A stretch of DNA of 64,000 nt from Boswellia sacra (GCA_013180625.2 SNVD02014033.1:25375-89374); one strand, 5' to 3'; positions 35,451 to 47,240 are shown, numbered from the stretch's first letter. Notes: a model not told the origin generated them from the sequence alone. Numbers and translations: made by a program.

Positions 35451-37668
35451 TTACCTCTTCCTAAGAGTATAGAGAGACATATTAGATAATAGAACTCCAT
35501 TGGCAATATTGTCCCAGCGTTCCTGAACACTGCAAATGCATAATTAGTGCAATATAGTCATAATGAATAATGATATTCATCTCAAATATCGTACACCAAA
35601 TAGTTGTATTCAATTGATATAACGACTTATCACATCATCATAATCTATACTGATACTCTACGAAAGATATAGATACTATAATAATAAAAAATGTGGCTAT
35701 TAACATCATTAGACAAGCCCACAACCAGAAAGTAAAATCAAATTCTGCTCATGAATCACATGTCAGTACCGTATATCAACCATCACATTCCCACAACTAT
35801 AATAGATTAATGGATAAATGCAAAAGCATGTTTTTGAGATAACTTCGGAAAGGAGATGCAGTACTCGTTAACTCGTTTGGTAAATATAATCACTTGACCA
35901 GCTACTCTTCTTTCAAATGATGCTGCTGTCTGCCAAGAATGAGTACATACCCAAAGATGCTATCAGGGCGACCAGATAGCTGCCATGGCTCCATAACTCG
36001 CACAATTAATTGGCCATTCCTGTGAATTGTACAGCAATAGTAACAAGATTGACATTCCCTATATTATGATTCAACCCAGGAGTTGGTAAAAACATATAAA
36101 AGCTAGTCAACTCAATGTCACATATGCTAAAACTATATATAGTAATTATTATGTAACTATAAATCTTTATGAGAGTCAATAAACACACGCACGCACACAC
36201 ACACATTGCATGATTAAACGTCTATAGACTGAATTTTAATTTTCCACTCAAAATTCAGAGACAAAGCGAAAGAGAAAGAAATGAATTATTGGGTCATTTC
36301 ATTGTTGGCTAATTTGCTAGCTGGCTGTAATTTGCCAGTTTGGAGAAAGTAATGATTTTTACATGGTTGGACTGGAAACTTTAGTAGGCCTTCTTCCCCT
36401 TGCAGCTGGTGTCACTTGACCAGTAAATATAGTGTTAAAAAACCTTGCTTGTTGCAACTGTATCCCTTGACCCGTTGCTTTTGAAAAGTGAAAACTTGAA
36501 GAAATTAAAAGTGATGTTGGAGCCAAATATTAATTACCAGAGGTACAAACAGGTGAATGAAGACTACAGCGAGGCAGAATAGGACCACCACTTTGAGTTT
36601 GGCCAATATGACCTGCAAACATTTAGAGCAATTAGTAGAAATACTCTAGATATTCCTGGCTTAATACGAACGATAAAAATACACATTGCTACAACAAAAC
36701 TGAAAACAAGATCATTTAATTAATTCCAAAATACAAACAGAATCACCATCTTCAAAGTGATCTGAGGGTGAGGAACACTTACAGGTGAGGAACCCTCATT
36801 TTTATCTGTAGTTTGATTAACTCCGTTTATCCCAATCTATTGTGAAACTTTAACCTTCTTTTTCTTGCTGGGTAAGATGTGCAGAGAAGAGTGGCAAAAG
36901 GATTTCCTGCATTTCTTGCAAAACAGCCAAAACAAGACCTTCAAGTGCAGGGCCAAATATCAACAAAACTATTAGAAAACCATTCATTCCATTAAATAGA
37001 TGACTAGCTTTGATTATAATCCAATCTAACCAGTATATGCATGTCTCTTGGAATGTTGAATGATAAGTGAAAAATACAAAAGCACAAAGTAAAGCAGTAA
37101 GAGAGCAACAAGAACACAAAGAAGAACAGTAAATATAATATAACTCACCCATCAATAAGCAAGGTTCATGGAAGAAGAAAAATGAAAAATTATGTCTAGA
37201 CCACCAGGCCTTCTTTCACATTGCAAAGGGTGAAGTTGACTTCTAATCAGCCACAGCAAAGGCCAAGCTGAGAACACAATAATCAACTTCACTTCCATGG
37301 AGGAAAATCCCAAAAAAGGTTAATAACTAGAAATTGCAAGGGGCGAAGTTGATTCCTACAGTTGTTTTGTTTTAAATTTCTATTCTTTAAAGGAACAGTA
37401 TATCAAACCTCTCTCAAACACAGGACAACTCCTAACAAAGTTTCCTACTTTTGAATCAGTACTTAACATAGGAGGCCAAAAATATAGAATTTGAAACAAT
37501 ACTGTAAAAGGATTTAGTTAGTTAAGTTATTAACATTGGATTCACTTGAGCATTATGAGCCAGAATTTCTATCTTTCCTGCAAATCTTATCTATACTATG
37601 TGCTTCAGACTAGTCTTGCTTCTATAGAGACATTTCTTTTGAGATTTACTGCTTCAGGGCCAGCAATC
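35451..37668 (-). CDS. Spliced gene for a putative membrane protein, C-terminal seven exons; unknown function
   Basis: On the minus strand seven exons join in one uninterrupted frame: 37668-37611, 37212-37149, 36968-36855, 36805-36783 (23 bp), 36612-36538, 36457-36363, 36019-35951 and the terminal 35529-35451 with a TAA stop; the first of these is the least certain. All introns are GT-AG (80 bp at the shortest) and all phases match. The first reads IAGPEAVNLKRNVSIEARL. Then follow KAWWSRHNFSFFFFHEPCLL, LLIFGPALEGLVLAVLQEMQ, KNEGSSP, AKLKVVVLFCLAVVFIHLFV, FFNTIFTGQVTPAARGRRPT, NGQLIVRVMEPWQLSGRPDS and the end VLLSNMSLYTLRKR. Two hydrophobic stretches suggest membrane segments, followed by a basic, then soluble tail. 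About 191 residues are covered; the N-terminus was not found. I do not recognise the family. Counting exon 37668-37611 the model has eight coding blocks, seven of them well supported. Confidence 0.5.
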
Positions 37669-37699
37669 CTGAGCGAAAATCTTTGCATTTCACATTTAT

Positions 37700-39100
37700 A
37701 TAACATTGTTAAATTGCTCAGGTCAAAGGACCACAAAAAAATATGGAGGTATCCAAGGATGAACATAAGACCACATCATCAATTATGATTTATATCGGGA
37801 AAATTTTGCTAATAACCCTAAAGTTCGGCCTATTGTCACAAATGACTTCACCTTTTTGGAAATATGCACAAATGACACTGCAGTTAGTCCCCTCCTGTTA
37901 CCTTTACACGCTTGAGTTGTAATTACTTATTTATCCTTCTGAATACACTCTGCAACGACTTACAAATGCAGAATATATTTGTAATATTTCATTTTTTATT
38001 TGACTAATTTGCAAGTGCCCTATGCTTCACAAATAACCCCCTGAAATTTGAAAAATGACAATAGGAATGAACTGTTCATAACGACTACCTCATTTTGGAG
38101 GTTAAAATGAAAAATGCCCTGTATTAATATGGGAAGAGAACATTATTGCTCAGATAACCTTGCATACAAATAAGTGGAAAAAACGGTTTCTGCAGTCCTA
38201 ACCCAAGCAGTTCAGATCGGAGGATACATGGCCTTAACACGAATTGGACACAAAAATAAAACTCGACTATATAAACTCATCCAAACACTTAAGAGTGTGT
38301 CATGATAAGCTTTTTATATCATTTAGCTCGATTTAAGTGATAACTAATGTTAACACATAGGATGTGGTGGATTTTCTCAGATCCTCAACACAAACTCATA
38401 TTCAATAGGGCAATAATCTTAAGTATCGGTTAGTTGCTGGAGGTTCTAATTTGATTAAATGGTGTTTTTAGCCTTTCTATCTGTGTATGTAATTTCAAAA
38501 TTGTTGCCACGTGTTACAAAGGCTTCAAGTTTGTAGCATAAGAAGTGAAGTTAATGCTATTTCTATTTTTATTTTTGTTTTCCTACTTTTTTTTAAATTA
38601 AAAAAATTTGTTCTATTTTTTAAATTCAAAAAATTCAAACACTATTTAATCAACACAAACCTTTACTAAATCATAGATACTTAAGATTATTTTCCTAGCA
38701 AATTTTTACTAAATCATAAAACTAAAAGTTCCATAATATAGTTCTAGTTATCAGACTTCAAATGATCAAATGTCTTAAATATGAGTAGATACAAAGACAA
38801 CAGATGTTTCCCAGTGTGAAAACTTTTACTGCCCTATTGAATACAACATGCTTAATGAAATTCGTACATTCAAGGATAAGAAAAAAAAAGTGATACACAT
38901 CTTTAAACCTGTGAATAATAGTGGTGGTACATTAAGAATGTTAAAGAAAATAAATAGCACTCAAGAGCAACTTCACCACCCAAAGACAGACTGTTGAATC
39001 TGATACTACATGCTAGTAAATATCAAAGTAGAACAAATAAAGGCCATCTTTAGCATCTAGGCACTCAACCTATCTAATTGAATGACATTGTAATGAACAC
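37700..39100. other. Intergenic or intronic DNA with a transposon-like block
   Basis: The block starting near 37800 (TTTTGCTAATAACCCTAAAG, then TTCGGCCTATTGTCACAAAT) has the text style of a widespread plant non-autonomous element, but I found no matching inverted end. The remainder shows no gene. It may be a long intron of the minus-strand gene at 35451-37668. Confidence 0.35.
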
Positions 39101-39177
39101 AACTAACAAATGCTTACAAACATTCGCAGCCTGAAGGAAAGTTTGAAGTTAAAAAATAAATAGTGCAATTCATGTTG

Positions 39178-39300
39178 TAAACTAGCAGTTCCAGTGAAAT
39201 TTCTGGCCAGGTCACAATAATCTTCGATTCGCCGAGCATCAACATAATCAATATTAAAGAAAGCAAACCACCAATCAAAGCAAGCAACACAGATCAGCTG
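39178..39300 (-). other. Possible upstream exon of the minus-strand gene
   Basis: Downstream of a TTTGCAG acceptor (minus strand) the frame reads FDWWFAFFNIDYVDARRIED and continues YCDLARNFTGTA. The sequence is protein-like and of higher complexity than its surroundings. The donor is weak, and the phase to the next accepted exon (37668) does not join directly. It is either an exon of the same gene with one more exon between, or chance. Confidence 0.22.
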
Positions 39301-40075
39301 CAAACACATTTAATTGATGCAATCTATCAACAGGTAATCTTTCCAATTGAAATCAAATTATCCTATCATGTTCTACATCAGTAATCTTAGTTCAACTTTA
39401 ACAAATCAATTACAAACCCATTTCATTGCAACATTTCATCGAACATGTAATTTCATTAACAGATATCAAACAAACCCACCTATTCGAGAATTACAAATAA
39501 AACTTTTGCAAAACCAAACTTTGAACAAGCTACAAGAGTGTTTTTGATGTGAACAACGCCGCATGCAACAGCATACCAGCCTGGTGAAAAGAAATGGTGA
39601 AACACTCACATTTCTTTGAGAAACATATAATTTTGAGAAATAATGAAATACTTCACCTAGTGCTAGACCTAGTATGACTCAAGAAAAACTTGTGAAAATA
39701 CCCATCTAATTAAGTTAAGTAGTAATCTTCTTGCCAAAGGCTTAGTATATTTTACTGGCTACAACACAATAAGGGTTTTTCTTAAAATGAAAAGATTTGA
39801 AAGGAAAAACCTTAAGAGAAAATGTATTTAAAATATTTATAAAACGATTAAATAAAGTTCTAAATAGAAAATCATTTGTTTCTTTTGATTTTAATACTGT
39901 CTATTTTTCTATTATGCATATTTACAAAATATAAAAATATTACAAATAACAAGAAACTGTAAATAAAAATAAAAGCTGCTTATATAAATCTATAAAAAAA
40001 AATTAAAAATATATATATGTATGTATAGCGGGGCTTGTATATGTATTCGTAGTTTTTGACTGTCATTTATGATAC

Positions 40076-40250
40076 CTGTTCTTGCACTTGGACAATAAAA
40101 CTTTCCCTTGTAATCAGTTTGACAATAAAACGTAACTTTCCCAGCACATTCTCTGTTTACATTTACTTTAAGAAGAAACCAACCTGTATATAAGTTTTGG
40201 AATCCAAACACTTTTGCGTATTGTTCCCCTAGAACTGAATAAGCTGACAT
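40076..40250 (-). other. Possible 5' exon, cysteine-containing, minus strand
   Basis: An open frame starting with ATG at 40250 reads MSAYSVLGEQYAKVFGFQNL and continues with NVNRECAGKVTFYCQTDYKG up to a good donor (ACAG followed by GTATC at 40075). An internal acceptor at 40184 is also possible. It could be the first coding exon of the gene ending at 35451. No family was recognised, and other frames in the area are also open, so support is weak. Confidence 0.2.
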
Positions 40251-40259
40251 TTAGCAGGA

Positions 40260-41430
40260 ACGTTGCTGTAGTAGTCGGAGTCAATACTGCATTCTGGAAA
40301 GGTATGTAGTGGTATAATATCATGATGACACCTGCACGTCTTGTTTCCCTAGGATTTCTAGGAAAAAGGAGAGCTGGGAATGGTCAAATTTTTTATGGTT
40401 CCATTACAATATTGAGGGTTGTCAAAACGCTTATCATCCTGTTGATCCCAAAGCATAACCGAATTGTAAGATAAAACCATGGCCCATCCTTCCCTAATAG
40501 GTTCAAAAATAAACCCTTATCACCCGGGTCCTCTGGCTGGCACCTACATGGTCTCTATCTATAATTATAGGCTCAAGGATAAACATTAGTCCAGTGGTAC
40601 AATGATGGGATAACACACGACTGAAAAAACTTGAATTGCAACCAATTTGGATTTCTACGGTACATATAACTAATTTTGCTTCTTCTTCCACAGAATATAT
40701 AAAATGTAAAATTTTTTTATCTGAAATCCAAGTGTAGTGTTATATAGAGGTCATGAGGTTTAACAAGACAAGCTTCCAACTAAAATTTTCTAAGGAAACA
40801 TCGAAACAAGTGTATGACATACCGTCATTCTTTAAGAGTATAAATTGATCTTCTTATTGGATTAATTTTGCTTCTTTGTTCAATAACCATTTTGAAAGAT
40901 GTGAAAACTGAAAACTAATTATTTTATGCAAAATTTATCATCCGTTGTATCCATTTTTTTTTTTTTACTTAAAGTTAAGGACTGAAACACATATAAATAA
41001 GGATTCTGAAGTCCCGCTTCAATTTTAATTTTAATTTTTTTAATAAGATTTTAGAATAAGTTGTCTTAGTTGACTTGCATAAGACCAATTAACAATTTTT
41101 TTAATACCTTTTGATATAAGTTGATCTTATTATTAAATTTAATCTAGATAATTTGCTATCATTTTTTTTTTATTCCATCTTTGCTAATCATATGAACAAG
41201 GATAACTATATGAAAATTCAACCAATCCACGAAGTGAATTTTGAAATTTTGAAATTGTAAATATTATTTTGTAGTTAATTTTAAAAAGATAGGATTAACA
41301 TCTACGATAATTATATGTTTTCCTGTGAAAATTAGTTAGACGAGACATTGCCAGTTTAATTTTATAAGTAATAGCACGTGCGTGCACACACACAAAACAC
41401 CTAGCTTTGATTAGATACACAAGAATAGTT
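40260..41430. other. Intergenic DNA with a possible SINE relic
   Basis: TAGTCCAGTGG at 40587-40597 fits a pol III A box, and ACTTGAATTGCAACC about 30 bases later is a poor B-box match. This suggests an old tRNA-derived SINE. No other feature was seen. Confidence 0.3.
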
Positions 41431-41432
41431 TT

Positions 41433-41668
41433 TTTAGTAATTGGTCTATAGTTCAAATATTGGATCATTGGTGGAATGATCCAATGCTAATAACTTAATA
41501 AGTGGTGCCATTTAGCACCCCATTTTCCATATAAACGGTCCCCACCTCTTAATTTGAAGGGGTTAAAATAGAAAAAAAAAACCCAATAATCCATCATCAC
41601 TATAAAAACATCATGCCTCTTTCTCTTTTTATCGTAGCCTCTATCAGGTTAAACTAATTTTACATGGG
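41433..41668 (+). promoter_or_regulatory. Distal promoter block of the cysteine-rich peptide gene, duplicated at 47006-47240
   Basis: About 235 bp is shared in order with 47006-47240 (GGTCTATAGTTC, GGAATGA(T/C)CCAATGCTA, CCCCATTTTC, TCCATCATCACT). It contains a perfect inverted repeat TTGGATCATT-GGTGG-AATGATCCAA at 41460-41484. It lies about 0.5-0.7 kb upstream of the start codon at 42179. A regulatory role is inferred from position only; it could instead be a transposon fragment. Confidence 0.4.
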
Positions 41669-42038
41669 ATAATACATATATAAATGTATATCACTTTGAA
41701 CAGAACCACAAGTGCAAAAATTCTATCACTTTCAATTGGAATCCTAATAAATCTAGAGTGAAAAAAAAGGAGGAAAATTGTTCTTCCTTTTTTCTATTAT
41801 TTAGAAGTGTAGAAAACCTCTATTTATGGAGTAATAAAATTTGTGGCTACTCAAAATTTAATTTATAACAGTTGAATAATGACTCATTAATGTATAAGTT
41901 ACAAAATTGAAATTGAAATGGTTCATTAATCTATAAGTTACAAAATTAAATTTGTAATCGATTTAAATTTCATGAATTTATTATTCATTCATGAATCAAG
42001 TTATTTTTCCAACACCTTCTTCACTATTGAGGGTCCTC

Positions 42039-42082
<44 letters not shown>
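42039..42082. repeat. (TA)8(CA)14 compound microsatellite
   Basis: A TA run directly joined to a CA run lies about 100-140 bases upstream of the cysteine-rich peptide start codon. The TA part could serve as a TATA element. The tract is likely length-variable. Confidence 0.9.
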
Positions 42083-42086
<4 letters not shown>

Positions 42087-42178
42087 GCCAGATATGTTAT
42101 AATTGTCTTCCAAGATCCAATTCTTGTATAAAGTTGAGACAAAAGAAATAGAGCAAGAGGAAGACAAAAGTTTCTGAT

Positions 42179-42852
42179 ATGGCTAGAAATGGCAACGTGA
42201 AGCTTCTTATGACAACTGTGACATTACTCATCATGGTTATGGGCATGGCAGTCATTGCCGAACAACCTATCAATTGTTCCGACTGTCCAAGTTCTTGCGT
42301 TAAATTATGCATGTCTGATCCAACTGGAGGTTGCGAGACAGCTTGTTTAATTAGTTGTTACAAGTATTGTGTAGATCTAAAAACCAACGCTGCTTCGCAA
42401 ATTCCACCTGCTTCGGTATGAAAATATCTTAAATTATTTTAAGTTTATTTATTAATTAGTTAATTTTTCCTTTTAGAAAAATGAGTAGTTTTTTACATCT
42501 TCACGTTGGTTCTCCTATGTTCGTTGTATCTCTTTCAAGTTTCAAGGTGTGGTTGGGAACAAAATAATAAACTCTAAGCTGAACTGATTATTAGGTGATC
42601 ATAAAGCAATAAATCATGATTATTTTTTACTTCTGTTTTCATGTTTCTACATTTTTAATAGATAAAAGTTTATGAAATATTTTTGTAGCTAAGTTTAACA
42701 TGATAGGATAATTGTGTTAATGTGAAAATTAATTAGATGAATTATATCTCATTCTATAATATGAAAATAAGATAATTAGAACATTCAGTTTTTATTTGCC
42801 ATTACTTAAATGCCTCAATTTTCAATTATATTTGCAGATGCAAAAAATTTGA
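42179..42852 (+). CDS. Small secreted cysteine-rich peptide, two exons
   Basis: Exon 1 is 42179-42415 (79 codons) and ends at a GT donor. The acceptor TTTGCAG ends at 42837 and exon 2 (42838-42852) adds MQKI and a TGA, giving about 83 residues. If the intron is retained, the frame stops two codons after the exon end. Residues 1-27 form a signal peptide (basic start, then LLMTTVTLLIMVMGMAVIA). The mature part has eight cysteines at residues 33, 36, 40, 44, 52, 56, 60 and 64, i.e. C-x2-C-x3-C-x3-C-x7-C-x3-C-x3-C-x3-C. That pattern suggests a disulfide-linked helical hairpin, as in thionin-like or hairpinin-type peptides. An AATAAA signal lies at about 42935. Exact family and role (defence or signalling) are not established by sequence. 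Confidence 0.72.
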
Positions 42853-42949
42853 AAGATTTTGTGGAATCCTGAAAGAATAATGGAAGAAGAAAGGGTATCT
42901 ATTTATTGCTTCTAGTAGGTCCCAAGTTTCTCATAATAAAATGTTTTCT

Positions 42950-44440
42950 CATTACCCTTTTTATCAATCAATCATGTACCATTGCAATTAAACTACAGCT
43001 TTCGTGTGTCATGTACAATTTCGTTATGGATTTAATAATGTTAGTTGCGAATAACAAGCATAATTGTTGCCTTTGTGCTTGACCGATTGTCATGTTTTCC
43101 CTTTTATTAATTAATTAGTAATTTAAATATTTTGGTACTTTTTTAGAAGCTATTTCTTCTTGTATGATTTCAAAGTTTACGAACATTACTTAAAATGCTA
43201 GATCCCATAAATATAATAATTATATGATAAACAGACTTATTGATTTGAAACTAAAACAATTATGACCCAATTATTTAAATCTTTATTTTTGTTTTATTCT
43301 GTTATGAGGATAATGTATCTAAGTAAACTTTTAAGTATCAATTTTGATACACAAATGTCCATGCGAATGGAATTTTTTTTTAGAGAAGAATACATTAATT
43401 AGATTTAATTGTCTTTGAAAAGTGCGTACTTAAAATCAATGTAAAAAGTATTCTGAAAATAATTAAAAAATATATATATTTTAAATCTAAGAGATATATG
43501 AAGAGCAATTCGGCCTAACCAACATTGGAGTCCAAATCAAGCTTTAAAAATTATCCAACACTCAAATCACATGTCTAGGCTACGTGCAAAATGCCACGTA
43601 GCACTTCAACCCAATTTCCATATTTTGATCTCTACAAAAGAGGAAAGTGGGCACATGATGATAGGAGCAATACACCCCATTTTATTTAAAAGCAACTGGT
43701 ACAGTTCTAAAATTAATTACCAGCCAACGCCTCCAAGGAATGGGGTTGAAGCAACCTCAACGCTATATATACCACTTTATGATATAAATTGTGTTGGATA
43801 TGGTGGGCTTCAAGTTTACTAAACTTTAATTTATATTACGATCACACTTGTACACTATAATTGTACAAGTAATATAGTCACTTTATGCCAATTATACGCT
43901 CAAGCTTTATTACAATTATAATATATATATATATATATATTGAGACCAAGACACTGAATCCTCTCACACGTACTTGTCCACTTGCTTTTATTCTTCCACT
44001 GCTCACCACCCACTCTTCACTTTCACAAACATAATCATTGCTTGCTTTAAAATTAGATTACACTTTTTACTCAAAGTATGTTTCCATCACACACTCTCTG
44101 TCTATTTCTCACGCCACACACTAGAATAGCTACTGACTTCTCTCACTTATCTGCTCTCACATTGCTTTGCAGCTTGCTCAGCTTAACTGACTTGCTGTCT
44201 GTTTATAGTTGTTTACGTCGGTTAGCAAACAACTAAGCATGTCTTGAATCTTCTGCCACTCCTTCAAGATTTTTATAAAGTTGCCGTCTAGGATGGTGGT
44301 GTAATAATGTTGTGCTCTATGATTTTTCCTGGTGCTAGGAGATTTTTCTTGATGCCTTGGACACTTCTTGGAGAGGCTGTGCTAAAAAAACTTATAGACA
44401 AACCTGGAGGGGGAGAGGTGGTGCTGACTTACAACGAGTA
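42950..44440. other. Intergenic DNA with a CACGTA-type palindrome
   Basis: No gene was recognised. Near 43579-43602 lies a perfect inverted repeat GCTACGTG-N8-CACGTAGC. A (AT)n run is at about 43918-43940. The block 43950-44450 is of mixed composition, pyrimidine-rich, and could be an untranslated or promoter remnant. Confidence 0.4.
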
Positions 44441-44452
44441 AACTATTTGATT

Positions 44453-44665
44453 CAGGGGCAGACTCAAAAATTTTATTTGAAAGGGACATCATATAGTTTC
44501 AAATTAAAATAAATACGTAACTAAATATGATAATTAATACTTAATTATATTTAAAATAATTTAGAGATAAAAAATTATATTTTTTTAATTTTTTAATATG
44601 TGTTTGCGCACATGTGCATGTGTGTATATAAGTCTAAAGTAAGATATTATTGAAAAAGTTTTATA

Positions 44666-44698
<33 letters not shown>

Positions 44699-44992
44699 TA
44701 CATATTAAAGTCTTTTGATTATAATTAATTAATATGTTTTGAATAATATTATTTTAAAACTTCATATTTACTGTTTGGATTTCAATATTCTATAACTGAA
44801 AATTTTAATTTTTTGTACTATTTGACTATCTAAAGTTAAGATTTTATGTAAATTAATACATTAATAATGAATTGAATTCAAAGAATCTTTATAAAAAATT
44901 ATATTGATGTAGTATATATGTTACAAATAATGCTTCAGATCCATTATGATTATCTATATTGTAAATACCTTCTAAATAAATTATATGAATAT

Positions 44993-45048
<56 letters not shown>

Positions 45049-45300
45049 ATATTTCAATCATACAATAACATAAAATGAAGAAAGAGTTTAAGAGAAACAA
45101 CGTTTAAAGTTAAAGATGAATACAATGACATGAGGTATAATTGTTAATATGAGATAATTTCTATATGAAAATATATTTGTTAAAATAAAGTAATATTTAT
45201 AAAAGGGTATATTTATGATAGTTGAAACTTAAGGGGGTGTAATGGAAGTTCAAATTTTAGTGGGGGCACAAGCCCCCAGTTAAGTGTAGGTCCGCCTCTG
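44453..45300. mobile_element. hAT-like non-autonomous element, 848 bp, with perfect 8-bp TSD
   Basis: The left end CAGGGGCAGACTC and the right end (reverse complement CAGAGGCGGACCT) form short terminal inverted repeats of the CAGxGGCGGA type seen in plant hAT elements. The flanks are ATTTGATT at 44445-44452 and ATTTGATT at 45301-45308, an exact 8-bp target duplication as hAT transposases make. There is no transposase inside. A GGGGGC-ACAA-GCCCCC hairpin lies just inside the right end. A 5'-truncated copy lies at 16846-17619. Confidence 0.85.
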
Positions 45301-46053
45301 ATTTGATTCATTTAAGCTATTTTTTTCATTTATTTGTAATAATTTTATCACTAATTTAATAATTAGATTGACAGTATTGACACTCCCTATTAGTATAAGT
45401 TCTACTTCGTAATATCTAATTCTATCCTACGATTATGAGAGAAATGGAACCATTTTGCTACTATGGGATTGTCTTAATTTCTAATAATTTTTGCCAATTC
45501 TAAGGTTTTGTGGAATCCGGCAATAAGAATGCAAGAAGAAAGATTAGCACCAAGTTTCTTAAAACAAAACTCTTTCCCATGTTCTCCATCTGATTTCTGA
45601 ATATATATATATATATATATAACCTTTGGGCATGACCAATTGTATTTTTTTTCTCCTTTTGTTAATATGGTACTTGTCTTTCGAAGCTATATCTAGTTGT
45701 TCTTCACTTTGTTGCAATACTTTTTGCTCTTTTTCCTTTTTTTTTTTATAAAGTTCATTGCTTTCTTTGGGAAACCAATTCAAAAGAGTAATGCAACTAG
45801 TATATAAGTTTAAAAAATATGCGTCTTTAATGTGTATCCTCTGAATAAAAGACCTCTACTTACAATTTGTAGCTAACATTGATGACACTTACAATTTAAA
45901 TAATCTACTAAAAAAAAAATCCAATAACTCAATAACATATACAATATTTATACATATGTGGCCTCTAATTGGTCCTATTAAAGATAATGTGACTACAATT
46001 GCAACTTCATAAGTCATGGTAGAACATATACCTAGGAAAAGATATTGTTAACA
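44506..46053. repeat. Copy 2 of the 1.5-kb duplicated segment (partner at 16846-18373)
   Basis: It contains most of the hAT-like element plus about 750 bp of its right flank, and is collinear with copy 1 to the phrase AAAAGATATTGTTAACA. Long (AT)n tracts at about 45005-45045 and 45600-45620 differ in length from copy 1. A minus-strand frame with EEQLDIASKDKYH is shared and unassigned. Confidence 0.8.
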
Positions 46054-47005
46054 GTATGCATTTAATTAATATCAAAACATATGTTTAAAATTTTAAATAC
46101 AAGATAGATATATATGTTATTGAAGAGTTGTTTAAAGATGTAAGGGCTTCAGTCTTACGGCTTCGACCGTTAATCTTTTAAAAAAAAATTATTACTATTA
46201 TTCGTATTGTTATATATTTATGTATACTTGTCTATATATATACACATATCAATTTTTTTATTCTATTAATTGTATGTGTGTGCAAATATTGTTTAAATCA
46301 TGTGCTTGTCAATTATACATATTATATTATAAGTTAAAGGACATGAATTTCATTTAACCATTCAATTAATCTAAAGGCAAGCTTAACATGAAAAGTCTTC
46401 GACATTACTTAAATAATAAATCTCAGGAAATATTATATAAAATTTTTGAGTTATTGATCTAAGAAGGAAACTAAAACTAAGTATGTAGCTATTTCAAACG
46501 TAATATTGAGAATGTGGATTATAAACTCATAGTGAAAAAAGCACAAAAATTTTGATCTTCAACGTTGATCTCTCAGATGAAAATTTCGGTCTAATTTCAT
46601 AGTTAAGCTTTAGTAGACACATTAGTTATTAGTCTTGAGTGTATAATGAACTCATGCCTTTATATAAAGTTCTTTATGTTGCCAATAGGTGAAACCAATT
46701 GGCGATTAAAATTTTGGCAATTTAATTCTATAAGTAATCGAAATATATATGCAAGGCAAAATTTTTTATAGGCATCCTCAAGTAAGGTATTATAATTTTA
46801 GTTATTGAAGCTATTCATATAGAAATGTCATAATTTTTTTTTTTAATTTTTATATATTACACCTGTTTGTATCTTTTTTATAAAGAAAAATGTTATGGGA
46901 TAACTAAATAGTTTAATACAGATACCCAAGGTTAAACATATAATTAAAGAGGTTTTGTACTACAAAATTCGCCCAGCTCTGATTTTGGGTGTATTTAAAG
47001 AGGGG
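46054..47005. other. AT-rich intergenic DNA
   Basis: No gene, RNA gene or defined repeat was recognised between the 1.5-kb duplication and the promoter-like copy at 47006. Confidence 0.45.
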
Positions 47006-47240
47006 TTTTGGTCTATAGTTCGATATTGGACCATTAATGGAATGACCCAATGCTACTTACTTAATGAGTAGCTATTACTCCCCATTTTCTATTTAAACAG
47101 CCCCATCTTTGAATTTGAACAGGTTAAAATTGGACAAAAAATGTAATAATCCGTCATCACTGTAGAAGCATCAAGCAATTAGGTTCTCTGTGGCCTGCCC
47201 TTTTTCTCCATGCCTGGTATTAGATTAAAATAATTTCATG
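47006..47240 (+). repeat. Second copy of the 41433-41668 promoter block, without a gene
   Basis: It is collinear with the block upstream of the cysteine-rich peptide gene but diverged: the inverted repeat here reads TTGGACCATT-AATGG-AATGACCCAA, with two mismatches between the arms. No cysteine-rich reading frame follows within 2 kb on the plus strand. Either a paralog has been deleted or the block is a mobile fragment. Confidence 0.5.
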
